From NCBI GenBank assembly GCA_907163375.1, contig CAJQUW010011539.1, forward strand, positions 1 to 64,000: 64,000 bases of DNA, read 5' to 3'. Position numbers and translations under genes: made by a program. Positions 13,430 through 23,449 of the stretch are shown here, piece by piece. Origin of the DNA: Prostheceraeus crozeri (taxonomy: Eukaryota; Platyhelminthes; Polycladida; Euryleptidae). The notes beneath the pieces were generated by a model. That model worked only from the letters and a program-made list of their open reading frames with translations. It was not told the DNA's origin and did no database searches. Each line of letters begins with the position of its first letter. Positions within the stretch are counted from its first letter, which is position 1.

Positions 13430-13502
13430 GTGAGTTCATGCAGTCATTGTTCTTTCCCTATAGGCAGGGATTGCAGTGGTTAAAATTTGCGCTTTACCGG
13501 AT

Positions 13503-13826
13503 AGTAATATTATATTGGACGTCCCAGCGCACATTAAAAAAAAATCCAAAATCAACATACCTGCAAAATAGCCACAAAAATGGTATAAATCAGAACCCTA
13601 CCTGAGGTAAACCTTGATCCAAAATGCAAAAATAGGGTCCTCTTGAAATTTAGCAAATCAAAATGCAAAAACGGTGCCTTCTGAAATTTAGCAAAAACAA
13701 AATGAATATGAACAAAAATATTCATTTAAAAATGGAAGATGAAAAACAAAAGAACCATCAGCCCCCTTATATCCTTCATTATCATATGAAATGGATATAG
13801 CAAATAGCAAAACACAAAGGTAGAGT
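13503..13826 (+). repeat. P1 left terminal inverted repeat
   Basis: About 320 bp matching the reverse complement of 34307-34621 with scattered small differences. The inverted repeat runs into the beginning of the first gene, so the right copy contains a duplicate of that gene's start in inverted orientation. Confidence 0.92.
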
Positions 13827-14330
13827 CAGGTACATGAAAGATAAGGAGACACAACTATTGTTAAGATTAGAACATTATAATAAATTAAGAAAGAGATGGA
13901 CGATAGTTAAGAATGTAACACAAGGCGTTGGTGCATGTTAACAATTTCTTTAGGCGCTCTCACTATTGTCATTTCATCTGGCGTTGTTACAATTCCTGTT
14001 GTTGCTACAGCTTTAACAGGTACAGGTGTTTTCACAACGTCACTTGCAACATTGATAGATAAATCTGTAATGTCTAAGAAACGAAAATCCTTAAAGTAAG
14101 AAACATGCACATGTCAAAGAAGTATATGATAAACTACATTACTACTTCCAGAGAGTGTGTATAATGACAATGTTATTACGTTAGATGAGATTGAAAAATT
14201 TGACCAAATAGCTAGAGAAGCAACTAAAATACCTGTTAAATCACAAGACAAAGTAGACAATGCGGCTTTTTTAGAAGAAATATGAACTTTATTAAAAACG
14301 TTAGAACAAAGCTCCATAGGACAAAAATAA
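13732..14330 (+). pseudogene. P1 hydrophobic two-helix membrane protein, broken
   Basis: Counterpart of the open gene at 47875-48554 in P2. Shared features are a basic leader (KLRKRW), a hydrophobic hairpin of two membrane segments around TISLGALTIV and VVATALTGTGVF, then a helical region (LDEIEKFDQIA). The start lies within the terminal repeat, in the TTTAAAAATG context. This family recurs next to the capsid genes of animal Polintons and adintoviruses; its function is unknown. The frame is broken here. Confidence 0.65.
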
Positions 14331-14399
14331 GTTGTTCAGTAAAGTGTTTTTGCTGTATCTCTATGCTACCACAAAATTCAAATATTATCTTATAAAATA

Positions 14400-15337
14400 A
14401 TGAATACAAATGAGACAAATGAGGCAAAAATAAAACAACTAGAAGAATTAATAAAACAGAAAAATATTATGAAGAAAAAGGAAGACATAGACAATATCGA
14501 ATGCTACAAGCTGGCGTTCAATCTGATATGTTAGAAAAAATGCACCTAACTGAACAAGTGAAAACTGATTTTGAAAAAGCTATTGCACAACTCAAAACTC
14601 TTGAGAAAGAACTCGCAGTTCATGATAAACGAATTGACATATCTGATCCAGTGCAGAAAACCATCATGGATGATTATGGTTTGTTAGAAGCAAACATAGA
14701 CAAGAAATTACCGAAATCTATGCTATTTGAACATTCTACTTCATTTATAGAGGGAAAGCCATCTCTTAGATTTTACTTAGGTGGAGAAGAATTATTTATA
14801 AATACTAAAGAAAGTTTAATTTTCACTCCAGACAAAACAGCTTTCAGTTTAGACAGAAATTTCGTGGATTTATTAAGAGGAGCGGATTTAGATAAATATC
14901 ATACTGATGATCTACTGAAATACAAAACTATGTTAGACAAGGTTGGGACTGTAAAAACTCTTAAGCGTTATAAAAATTTGAATGGCTTATTATTCAAAAC
15001 GTCTAGTACCAGTAAAACGAGAACAAAGATACCAATGCTAACAGCTGCTTCGCCAGCAAGAACTGGTTATTCAACACCAATGGCTGCTTCTCCAGCAAGA
15101 ACTGGTTATTCAACACCGACTAGTTACCCAAAAAAAGGAACAGGACTAAAAGAGACAACGGTTTTCCTGCCTGATGATCCACAAGAATTAATAAACAGAT
15201 TAGAGATTTTATTAGCTGCAACAAAAGAAGGACATAACTCTAGTTTTAACGAAATACATGCAATCTTAAAAAGACTATCAGAAAAGAAACTTATTAGTGA
15301 AAAAGACTACAAAAGCTTATCTAAATTTTTGGTTTAA
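14400..15337 (+). pseudogene. P1 coiled-coil protein next to the minor capsid gene
   Basis: An N-terminal coiled coil is followed by a conserved domain with DYGLLEANI, FTPDKTAFSL and LLRGADL blocks, then a C-terminal helical segment with GHNSSFNEIHAILKRL. It is homologous to 48706-49535 in P2. The carboxy part from 14501 is a single open frame; the extreme N-terminus is in a broken frame. A tandem 13-residue repeat (AASPARTGYSTP-type) occurs at about 15038-15120 only in this copy. This family of unknown role is widespread beside penton and ATPase genes in Polintons. Confidence 0.65.
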
Positions 15338-15340
15338 AAA

Positions 15341-16144
15341 ATGTATTCGAGAGAATTATCATCGGGAGAACTAGAAAAAATTAATAAACATTTAGAAAAT
15401 TTAGCCGAGATTTTGACCTCATCAAAATTTAGTACGTCATTAAAATTTATAACAACTACTTCCTCGCATACTTGTAATTTAGATCCTATTATTCACTTAG
15501 AACAAGACAAACATTATGAAGTAGCATTAACTAGTTTTTCAACATTTAACACGATACAAAATATTATCAAAGATGTAAATGGCCGATTTAAATATTCTAA
15601 TGACAAAGGTAAAACTTGGAAAGAATTAACTTTTCTTCCTGGATCTTATGAAGTTGAATCGATTTCCAATGAAATAAAAAGACATTTAGGTATTCAATTT
15701 AAAGACAAGAAACAATTACATTTCGCAGTTGAACCAGCAGCAAATAAATTTTCTCTTACTTTAAATGAAAATCATCATGTTGATTTTGATATTGACAAAT
15801 CTTTATCAAGACTATTAGGATTTAGAAAGAAACTCTATGCACAAGGTTTTCATATCAGTGAAAATATACCTAAAATAACTGAAATAAATTCAATCAACGT
15901 TCAATGTGATATGATAGAAGGTGGTTATGTTAATGGAAAGCTAACAAATAATATCTTCAGTTATCCAGCATTTACAGTTCCGATTGGTTACAGTTTAAAT
16001 GTAATCCCAAAATCATTGATATATTTTTCAGTTACACGAAAAACAATTAATTCAATTACCATTAGAATAACAGATGAGAAAGGAAAGGTAATAAATTTTG
16101 GAGGCGAAGAGATTATGATAGATCTATTATCACGAGAGGAGTAA
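15341..16144 (+). CDS. P1 minor capsid (penton-like, single jelly-roll) protein
   Basis: A 267-codon open frame that looks whole. It has the standard block order of Polinton penton proteins: an N-terminal strand with HLEQDKHYEVALTSF, a GSYEVESISNEIK block, a LLGF block, SINVQCDMIEGGYVNG, then a C-terminal ITIRITDEKGKVINFGGEEI block close to the stop. It would form the pentameric vertices of an icosahedral capsid with the double-jelly-roll major capsid protein. It starts three bases after the preceding gene, in a TTTAAAAAATG context, and is followed directly by the packaging ATPase. A close homologue lies at 49593-50380. Assignment rests on pattern recognition of the family. Confidence 0.8.
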   Translation: MYSRELSSGELEKINKHLENLAEILTSSKFSTSLKFITTTSSHTCNLDPIIHLEQDKHYEVALTSFSTFNTIQNIIKDVNGRFKYSNDKGKTWKELTFLPGSYEVESISNEIKRHLGIQFKDKKQLHFAVEPAANKFSLTLNENHHVDFDIDKSLSRLLGFRKKLYAQGFHISENIPKITEINSINVQCDMIEGGYVNGKLTNNIFSYPAFTVPIGYSLNVIPKSLIYFSVTRKTINSITIRITDEKGKVINFGGEEIMIDLLSREE

Positions 16145-16164
16145 TTAAAAATATTGACTTAAAA

Positions 16165-16939
16165 ATGAGTGAAAGCAGTTCTGTAAAGTATCCACTAAAC
16201 AAGAAAGTGAAATTCAATCATCATCCAAACCTATCCAATAAAGTTTTATCAGTTATCTGTGGAAGATCAGGTTGTGGGAAAACGTATCTATTATTTAAAA
16301 TTCTCACGACACCAAACTTTTTGGATTATAACAATCTTATCATTTATACAACAACAGCAGAACAACCTATATCAATTTTTGAAATATGGTTTTGAAAATA
16401 ATCTTACAAAATCAGCTATAGCTTCACTGTTTGAAGAATATGAAAAATCGGAGTATGAAGAGGAAATAAGTTGGTGGTGTGAAGAAGCAGCGAAAAATGA
16501 ACAACTACTAGAACCCAATAAAAATAAACACATAACGATACAATTAATAGATGATAGTGGCAATATGCAAGATCCTAGTAAACTAAATAAAACGAAAAAA
16601 CATTGTGTGGTGTTTGATGATTGTGTTAATGATAGAAATCAGGCAGTTCAGAGAAATTATTTTACAAGAGAACGACACAATAACTGTAGTGTCTTTTATT
16701 TGACACAAAGTATGTATTCATTAGATGGCGGCGTTAATAGAAAGAATGCTAATATTTTTATGCTTTTCGAAATCAACCCAAGAAACCTAAGTGATTTGTT
16801 AAGAGACTTATGTATAAGAGATAAAGATGAATTTAAACAATCATGTAACAATGCTTGGTCAAACGACTTTGGTTTTATCACAATCAATATTGATAAAAAA
16901 GTACATGATAGAGTTATAGAAGATTTGTTCACTGACTAG
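16165..16939 (+). pseudogene. P1 DNA-packaging ATPase (FtsK/HerA, A32-like), broken
   Basis: Walker A GRSGCGKT and a Walker B-type VVFDDCV are visible, followed by an arginine-rich RHNNCSVFYLTQS motif typical of viral packaging ATPases. The protein would pump genome DNA into preformed capsids. The start is in a CTTAAAAATG context 20 bp after the penton gene. The P2 homologue is at 50490-51253. The frame is broken here. Confidence 0.85.
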
Positions 16940-18090
16940 ATGTTAAAGAAATTAAAAAGGTAAAGTAGTTATTCCATCAGGTAGAATCTTTCTTTTATCA
17001 TCAAATGGATCTAATGCTAATTTATGTTCCTCTTTTAAATACATTTTATGTTTCCTTGAATTAAGTCTATAATTACATGCTGCTTTTATTTCATTATTAA
17101 ATAATGCATTCTTATAATCTTGAAATGTTATTTGGTTAGCCACTGATGCCTTTGAAATTCCTTTTAATGTTTTATGTGTTTTAATATTATTAGTTGTATC
17201 ATAACAGCAACATTTACATTTTAAAAATATAGCTTCTGTTATGTACTCCCCATTTCCAGATTTATCTCCGCTCAACTCAACTTTCAGTTTACATAAATCA
17301 GAAGGATGAATGATATCTTTTATTTTATCTATTTCTTTATCAAGTGAAGAATTATACGGTACTGTTAATTCTAAGAAAACGCTATCGGTGTCACTGAAAT
17401 GTAACTTATAGTTCTGTCCATAAGCAGGTGCTAAATGATCATATATAAAATTGTACATAAATAGTTTAGCTAGTTCTAATATAGTAAATCTTATAAAATT
17501 AAACTTGTCATGTTTCACAATGCTTCTTCTTAGATGAACAGCACATAGTTCATCACTAAATCTAGTAGTTCTCTTATATGTTGGTTTCCTAGTTAAATTT
17601 AGGAAACGATCTTTATTATAAACTATTTCTATGTTCTGCCTGTTACGTACATTCTCTAAAGTCTTACCATAAAATGCGTTGTTCATTAATTTAAAGAATA
17701 CGTTTCCAAAATCATCTTTATTTCTCTTGGCTTTTTTACGTTTTTCGATATTAAATTCGATATAATTTTTAACCACTTAGATTTCTTACATACTAATTTT
17801 CGGTGTATTTTAGTGAGAATCATTCCATGATCTAAGTACCAATCTAACATCCTTCCTTCAATAACATACTTTTCTTTATTACTTTGTGTTAACATGAGTT
17901 TCTTTGTTGGTCTGTATTTTTTAGATATTATAATCTTTTGATAATCGGTAAAGTCGTCCATATTAGGTATATTGTTTTCAGGGCAGAACGGGAAGTACTT
18001 TGTTGTATCTTTTAGTTCATCGGGGTACTTTAAGTCAACTTCATATACGTAGCCATATCCATTATCAATAGTTCGTTCGTACTTGTTATT

Positions 18091-18118
18091 GGGCGAAGCC
18101 TGAGAACCTTCGGTTCGA
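18091..18118 (+). repeat. Palindromic double-hairpin insert in P1 polymerase
   Basis: Two small inverted repeats in a row: GGGCGAAGCC, then GAACCTTCGGTTC. The segment is absent from the corresponding place in P2 (near 52470). In the minus frame it reads NRTEGSQASP. A close relative at 53941-53968 sits at a different place in the P2 polymerase and reads NRTESSRASP. Confidence 0.75.
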
Positions 18119-19976
18119 TTACTACACCACTCCATTTCGCCAGTTGGTAATTCCAGGAAGAATATAAGCTATTAAAATCATAATATAACAAATAGTTCTC
18201 TCTCATGAATTCATTAACGGCTGTTTGGCTTTCTTCATTTGATATAAGTCCTTCTAGATTTTGATTAAACAATTTTATAAGCTGTTCGCTTTCTTCTGGA
18301 GATAAAGGTTTTATTATTCCATGAGTATCAGGGTTTTACTTTCTTATTATAACATTTGACATATCTATTACCTAAAACTGATGAAACACCACCTCTAATC
18401 CCAGATTCAAAAAATAATAATTTATCATATGTATTTTCTTTATAATGTTTAAGTTTAACACCAGTATGTTTTAATCCTGCTAACCATGTTAGTCCGGGTG
18501 TAGAATAGCAATAACATGGATCTATTCCATAATATTCTAAACACATGTCACGAAAGTTTTCAAATAGATCAGTAAGGATTAATACATCTATCTGAAGATA
18601 TTTCATTGTATAATCGTACATATTTTGACAATTGAGTTCTTTCCAATTCTTTTCAGCTTTTGCATAATCTTCTTCTGATAGTTCTGATTGTTTCAACGTA
18701 GTTTTAAATTTGTCATGTGGTGGAAGTTGTTGTTCTTTCATTATTTCATTTATCTTATTTATGTTCCCAGTTATGTACTCATAGGGAAATATGCCTTTCA
18801 GAGGTCTCAAGTTATATTTGTTTAATATTTTACATTGTTCAGGTTTTAATGTTTTACCCATGGCTTCCAATGAATAAGGAGTAAAAAATCTAAATGCATC
18901 TAATATTCTAATACTCCCAAACTGCATTGAGAAGTATTCTTCTTCTGTTTTACACAGGATGTTTGTTCTTAATTGTTGTAATGTTTTCGAAGAGAATAAA
19001 TCGTTTATTATTAAATGGAAATCATACTTCGAACCATTATAGAAATATAAAGGAACAAAGTTATATCTAAATTTATTTGCATTAAGATTACAAGAATTAT
19101 GTGCCGCACCTCTATATAATCCATTTAGATGATCATGATCCTTTACTTTATCTGTGTCTATCTCTTTACCACAGTAATAACAATTCTTTTCATTATTAAA
19201 TTGTACTAATTGTTCAGACGTTAATGGAAGCATTGGTTTATTTGTTTTAAGCAATTGTGAAAAACGCCCCTGCAATTCTTCTATTGTGTTAACAAACTTT
19301 ATAGCACTGTCCTCACCATAGTACTGATAATATTCTGATTGAAAGAAATTGAGATAATTTGAATGAATGTACTTTCCCCAACATAAGGGCTTTTGTTCAA
19401 ATAAATTCTTGTTACATTTGTCTGTAATTTTGACATTATATGCTTCAAAATGACAATATATTGTAAAGGGTACTTTATTTTTGAAATACCATTTATTAAA
19501 TTCTAAATGTTCTTCTTTTGGAAATGTATTTCTGACTGCTTCATTTTGTTGACAATTTTCCAAATGTCTATTCATTTCTTCTTCAGTTCTAAAGCTCGTC
19601 ATACATTGGAGACAGGGGAAATTAGTATGTTCTGAAGTTTTTGTAAATATAGAAATATCTTTACACAATATGTAATGACATTGATAATAGAAATAGAAAT
19701 ATATTTTCCACCAATACAAAATCTGTACAAGGATCGTTACATTTACATATACTCGTAGATAAATACAGATATATACATTTATTACTTTTACAAAATACTA
19801 AATATAATACAAATACAGATAAATGTAGAGGTGGGCGGGGCCAGAGCACTGTGGGAGAGTAGGAACCTAGCCCCGCTAACAAAAGTTCAGATTAAAATTA
19901 CTTACACATCAAAATCATTTACATTATACATTATATAAGTTAATATAGTATAATAGTTAATATAGTATATTAACTT

Positions 19977-20945
19977 GTGCTGGTTGTGCTAACTGCTGTA
20001 ACTGTTGTTGATATTGCTGCTGTAACATCTGTAACTGGTGTTGATATTGCTGCTGTAACATCTGTAACTGCTGTTGATATTGCTGCTGTAACATCTGTAA
20101 CTGCTGTTGATATTGCTGCTGTAACATCTGTAACTGTTGTTGATATTGCTGCTGTAACATCTGTGACTGTAGTTGATATTGCTGCTGTAACATCTGTGAC
20201 TGTAGTTGATATTGCTGCTGTAACATCTGTAACTGCTGTTGATATTGCTGCTGTAACATCTGTGACTGTAGTTGATATTGCTGCTGTAACATCTGTAATG
20301 CGTGTTGATTTTTGCTGTAAATTGTAACTGCTGTTTTGATATTTGTGTGTAACATCTGGGGACTGTTGTTGATATTGCTGCTGTAACATCTGTAACTTAT
20401 GTTGATATTGCTGCTGTAACATCTGTAACTGCTGTTGATATTGCTGCTGTAACATCTGTAACTGTTGTTGATATTGCTGCTGTAACATCTGTAACTGCTG
20501 TTGATATTGCTGCTGTAACATCTGTAACTGCTGTTGATATTGCTGCTGTAACATCTGTAACTGCTGTTGATATTGCTGCTGTAACATCTGTAACTGCTGT
20601 TGATATTGCTGCTGTAACATCTGTAACTGCTGTTGATATTGCTGCTGTAACATCTGTAACTTATGGTGATATTGCTGCTGTAACATCTGTAACTGCTGTT
20701 GATATTGCTGCTGTAACATCTGTAACTGTTGTTGATATTGCTGCTGTAACATCTGTAACTGCTGTTGATATTGCTGCTGTAACATCTGTAACTGTTGTTG
20801 ATATTGCTGCTGTAACATCTGTAACTGCTGTTGATATTGCTGCTGTAACATCTGTGACTGTTGTTGATATTGCTGCTGTAACATCTGTAACTGCTGTTGA
20901 TATTGCTGCTGTAACATCTGTAACTTATGGTGATACTCTTGCCGG
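19977..20945 (-). repeat. 33-bp coding minisatellite within P1 polymerase, about 29 copies
   Basis: The unit is exactly 33 bp, coding LQMLQQQYQQQ in the minus strand. It lies in the polymerase N-terminal half where P2 (54240-54680) instead has a non-repetitive Q/E/K-rich coiled coil. Eleven-residue periodicity suits a hendecad coiled coil. One degenerate patch lies near 20300-20350. Confidence 0.92.
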
Positions 20946-22079
20946 AACATCTGTAGTTCATCTTGATCACTAGAAGTAATAGGACGTCTTTTCTAATTAT
21001 TATGATTAACCATTATGGGTGTTAATGTTTTTATAATTTCATATTTTTCAGTACATATTACATATTATGATATTATTATGATATCATATGATATATCATA
21101 TGATATATCATGATGCATGTAATTTCCTCTTTCATTATATTGTATTTCTGTTTGACATAATCTTTTGTTACTTACATAAAATTCTTTTACGTTAGGATAG
21201 ACAGTGTCATTAACTGTAACATCTCCAGTATATAAGGGAGTAATATTACCAACAGAAATGTATTTTATATTAAGTTCAAACACATTTACTTCTATTATAT
21301 GTTTGTTCATTTTATGAAACTTTGTTAACTTATTATAATCATATGGAAATTCATTTAGTCCATCAGAAAGATCAAATTCATTTATGTATTCTTCTATATT
21401 ATAATGACTCAGTCTTTCTTTAACATGATGTGCAGGATGTAAATGTGCTATAACACTCCACAGAAAACAATACTGGTCATCATTTTGAATGTTAATTATT
21501 AATGGTGAACTGAAAGGTAGGGGTATGTAACTACCTCCAGTATTATTTTTATATTTGTCAATTACTAGTTTCTTGGATACTATTCTAACAAGCTTCCAAC
21601 CAGACTCACGCAATTGAGCTTCAGTTATAGCATCTTTTAATTTATTTATCATTGTTTCAAATATGGGTTGTATATCATTTACATTATGAATTTCTTGTGT
21701 TTTACTGAAATGACCTTGTACTATTTCTTCAATATTCCCATCAGGTCCAGTCTTTGTGTAACGTACTTCATATTTTATATTTCATATTTCATTTTATATC
21801 TACTTCAGGTTCATCTATTACACTAAAAACTTTTTTATATTCTGAATGTGAATAATCATCAAATACTCTTTTAATTCTATATCAGTAGGTAATGTTTTTT
21901 AGATAGTTTATATATTCATTCATTCTCGTTATATTACTTGTATCATGTCGTTCTACATTTCGTAAATGTATTTGACTTTTTAAATGAGATTTGTAACCTC
22001 TAGGTGACTGTAACTGTTTGTTACATATGCTGCAATATAAATTAACATTTTCCATTATTTACTTTTTTAATAAAAAAAT

Positions 22080-22457
22080 TTATGTTTTACTTTTTAATAA
22101 AAAATTGATGTTTTTCACGTATACAGGAATATTTAGTTGTGCTAATGTTTCTAAATCATAAACAGTTAAATGTTCTTTATTAACCAACCACCATAAAATA
22201 TTGAATGCTAAAAATACTCTGAAACTTCGTAGACAAAGTGGGAAGTCTTTTGTTTTCGTGTAACTTCTTATACCGTGTTTGATTTTATAGTCTTTCACGA
22301 ATTGCATATATTGACGATGGTAATAAAATTTAACTTCATGTTTCGGGGTGAGAGGCTTTGTAGGATGACGATAATTTTTTAAAACTGGTACGTGTTCTAT
22401 TTTATAGGCCTTTGTCTCCTGAGTTTCACTCACCTCATTAATCATTTTTTTAAACAA
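22080..22457 (-). CDS. P1 small protein of unknown function
   Basis: A 125-codon frame immediately upstream of the polymerase on the same strand, starting in a GTTTAAAAAAATG context (22457), which supports it as a real gene. It is basic, with an aromatic central part (FYYHRQYMQFVKDYKIKHGI) and a hydrophobic C-terminal half (LAFNILWWLV, LEITLAQLNIPVYV-like). I recognise no family. I saw no clear homologue in the damaged equivalent region of P2. Confidence 0.5.
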   Translation of the reverse strand: MFKKMINEVSETQETKAYKIEHVPVLKNYRHPTKPLTPKHEVKFYYHRQYMQFVKDYKIKHGIRSYTKTKDFPLCLRSFRVFLAFNILWWLVNKEHLTVYDLETLAQLNIPVYVKNINFLLKSKT

Positions 22458-22499
22458 AAATTACATATGAAACAAAATTACATTTTATTTAACTCATTA

Positions 22500-22600
22500 A
22501 ATAGTGGTTTCATATAATTTACCGGGGGTTCCATGTAATTTGCCGGTGGTTTCACATAGTTCATCGGTGGATTCACATCGTTCATCGGTGGATTTTTCCA
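22500..22600 (-). repeat. 21-bp coding repeat, Pro-Pro-Met-Asn heptads
   Basis: Four to five 21-bp units on the minus strand read PPMNDVN, PPMNYVK, PPANYME, PPVNYMK, then end LFNELNKM and a stop. This looks like the proline-rich tail of a small gene whose beginning I could not identify. The unit length preserves the reading frame. Confidence 0.6.
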
Positions 22601-22639
22601 TTTTCTAAGGTACGAAAAGTGCTTCAGACATCATGTGCC

Positions 22640-22905
22640 CGTCACTCTTTTGTGTCCAAAGTACCCTCCCTACCAGCTACGGGCACCCTGTTCCGGGGCC
22701 AAAAAGAAGCATTATATTCTTAAGTAAGGGTAGTGACAACCTCTCAATTAGTGCAGACGAAAAGTTACTTTCCCACACCCAAAGTCACTTTCCAACCCTG
22801 TTCCGGGGCCCAAAACGAAGCCTTATCCACTCACCCGTGCGTATGGGGAGGGCTCTAAACTACTACAGACGAAAAGTTACTTTCACGACCCCAAAGTTAC
22901 TTTCC
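22640..22905. repeat. About 108-bp imperfect tandem duplication
   Basis: ACCCTGTTCCGGGGCC occurs at about 22688 and 22796, and CAGACGAAAAGTTACTTTC at about 22756 and 22867, at nearly equal spacing. It is GC-richer than the surrounding Polinton. No gene is evident. Confidence 0.65.
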
Positions 22906-23130
22906 CACACAAGTGGCTGCATGTCGTTGGTAGCTTTTCTTCAGTATTTCTTCATTACACGTGTTACATCTGACTCGTATCTTTAAACAATCTTTACATT
23001 GGTACTTACTTTCATAAAATTCTGATTTAGGTTTTAAAGTTTCACAATTATTACATTTTTCGTGGTTTGTGTTAACAGAGCATTTAACAACAATGAAATT
23101 AAATAAACGATAGATCAATTGCCATGCAAA
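22897..23130 (-). pseudogene. P1 Cys/His-rich zinc-binding protein fragment
   Basis: The minus frame carries CNNCETLKPKSEFY, CKDCLKIRVRCNTCNEEILK and a YQRHAATC end, that is CxxC pairs and a C-x2-C...H-x3-C type finger at the C-terminus. It is probably a nucleic-acid-binding accessory protein. The apparent open frame extends into the tRNA-like sequence, which gives a spurious N-terminus, so its true start is unknown. More Cys/His motifs (CTCCNKFF, ARHLRTC) occur at 23260-23420 in the same strand. Confidence 0.45.
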
Positions 23131-23136
23131 AGATGT

Positions 23137-23208
23137 GCGGCTGGTAGGATTCGAACCTACGATCAAGGTTAACTAGAACTGCGCTTAACCAGCTGAGCTA
23201 CGAGCCAC
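23137..23208 (-). tRNA. tRNA-Thr(AGT)-like sequence inside P1
   Basis: The minus strand shows an A box (TAGCTCAGCTGG), a perfect T arm GTAGG-TTCGAAT-CCTAC that includes the B box, and an acceptor stem pairing GTGGCT with AGCCGC. The loop CTAGTTA places AGT in the anticodon position, as in tRNA-Thr. The anticodon stem and one acceptor pair are imperfect, so it may be a tRNA pseudogene, a tRNA-derived SINE head or a diverged element-encoded tRNA. Confidence 0.55.
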
Positions 23209-23449
23209 TTACGCGACTCTGTCAATTGGAAGGATCAAACCCTCTACCATCACACATCAGTTGTCAAGGCATGCATTATAATGATTCTTAAACCCCTGAC
23301 TAGTGAAAAAAATTTGTTACAACACGTACATTGTCTATCTTTTATTATATGCCGTGGTGGTAATTGACATGTCCTTAAGTGGCGAGCAAAATTCTTCGAC
23401 GTTATACTTTTCCCACAGTCATTACGTCTTTTTCTTTTTTGCTTGTATT

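Larger units (their letters stand above)
16952..22056 (-). pseudogene. polB: P1 protein-primed DNA polymerase B, broken
   Basis: Runs from an N-terminal C2H2 finger (CSICNKQLQSPRGYKSHLKS) through the CFLWSVIAHLHP region, a Q-rich repeat insert, the exonuclease region and the family B polymerase motifs: DFNSLYSS (motif A), NAFYGKT (motif B) and the DTDS motif C in LHFSDTDSVFLEL. Polintons use this enzyme for protein-primed replication. The start ATG at 22056 follows an AAAAAAGTAAATA leader. It is opposite in strand to the capsid genes and converges with the ATPase with only about 12 bp between the stops. The frame is broken in several places. The homologue in P2 spans 51334 to about 57300. Confidence 0.92.

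Noticed and set aside
19977-20327. Plus-strand frame VTAVDIAAVTS repeats in the P1 polymerase
   Set aside because: Antisense shadow of the 33-bp coding repeat.
23131-23166. MIVGSNPTSRTS start of the Cys-rich minus frame
   Set aside because: These codons are translated from the T arm of the tRNA-like sequence, so they are unlikely to be a genuine N-terminus.
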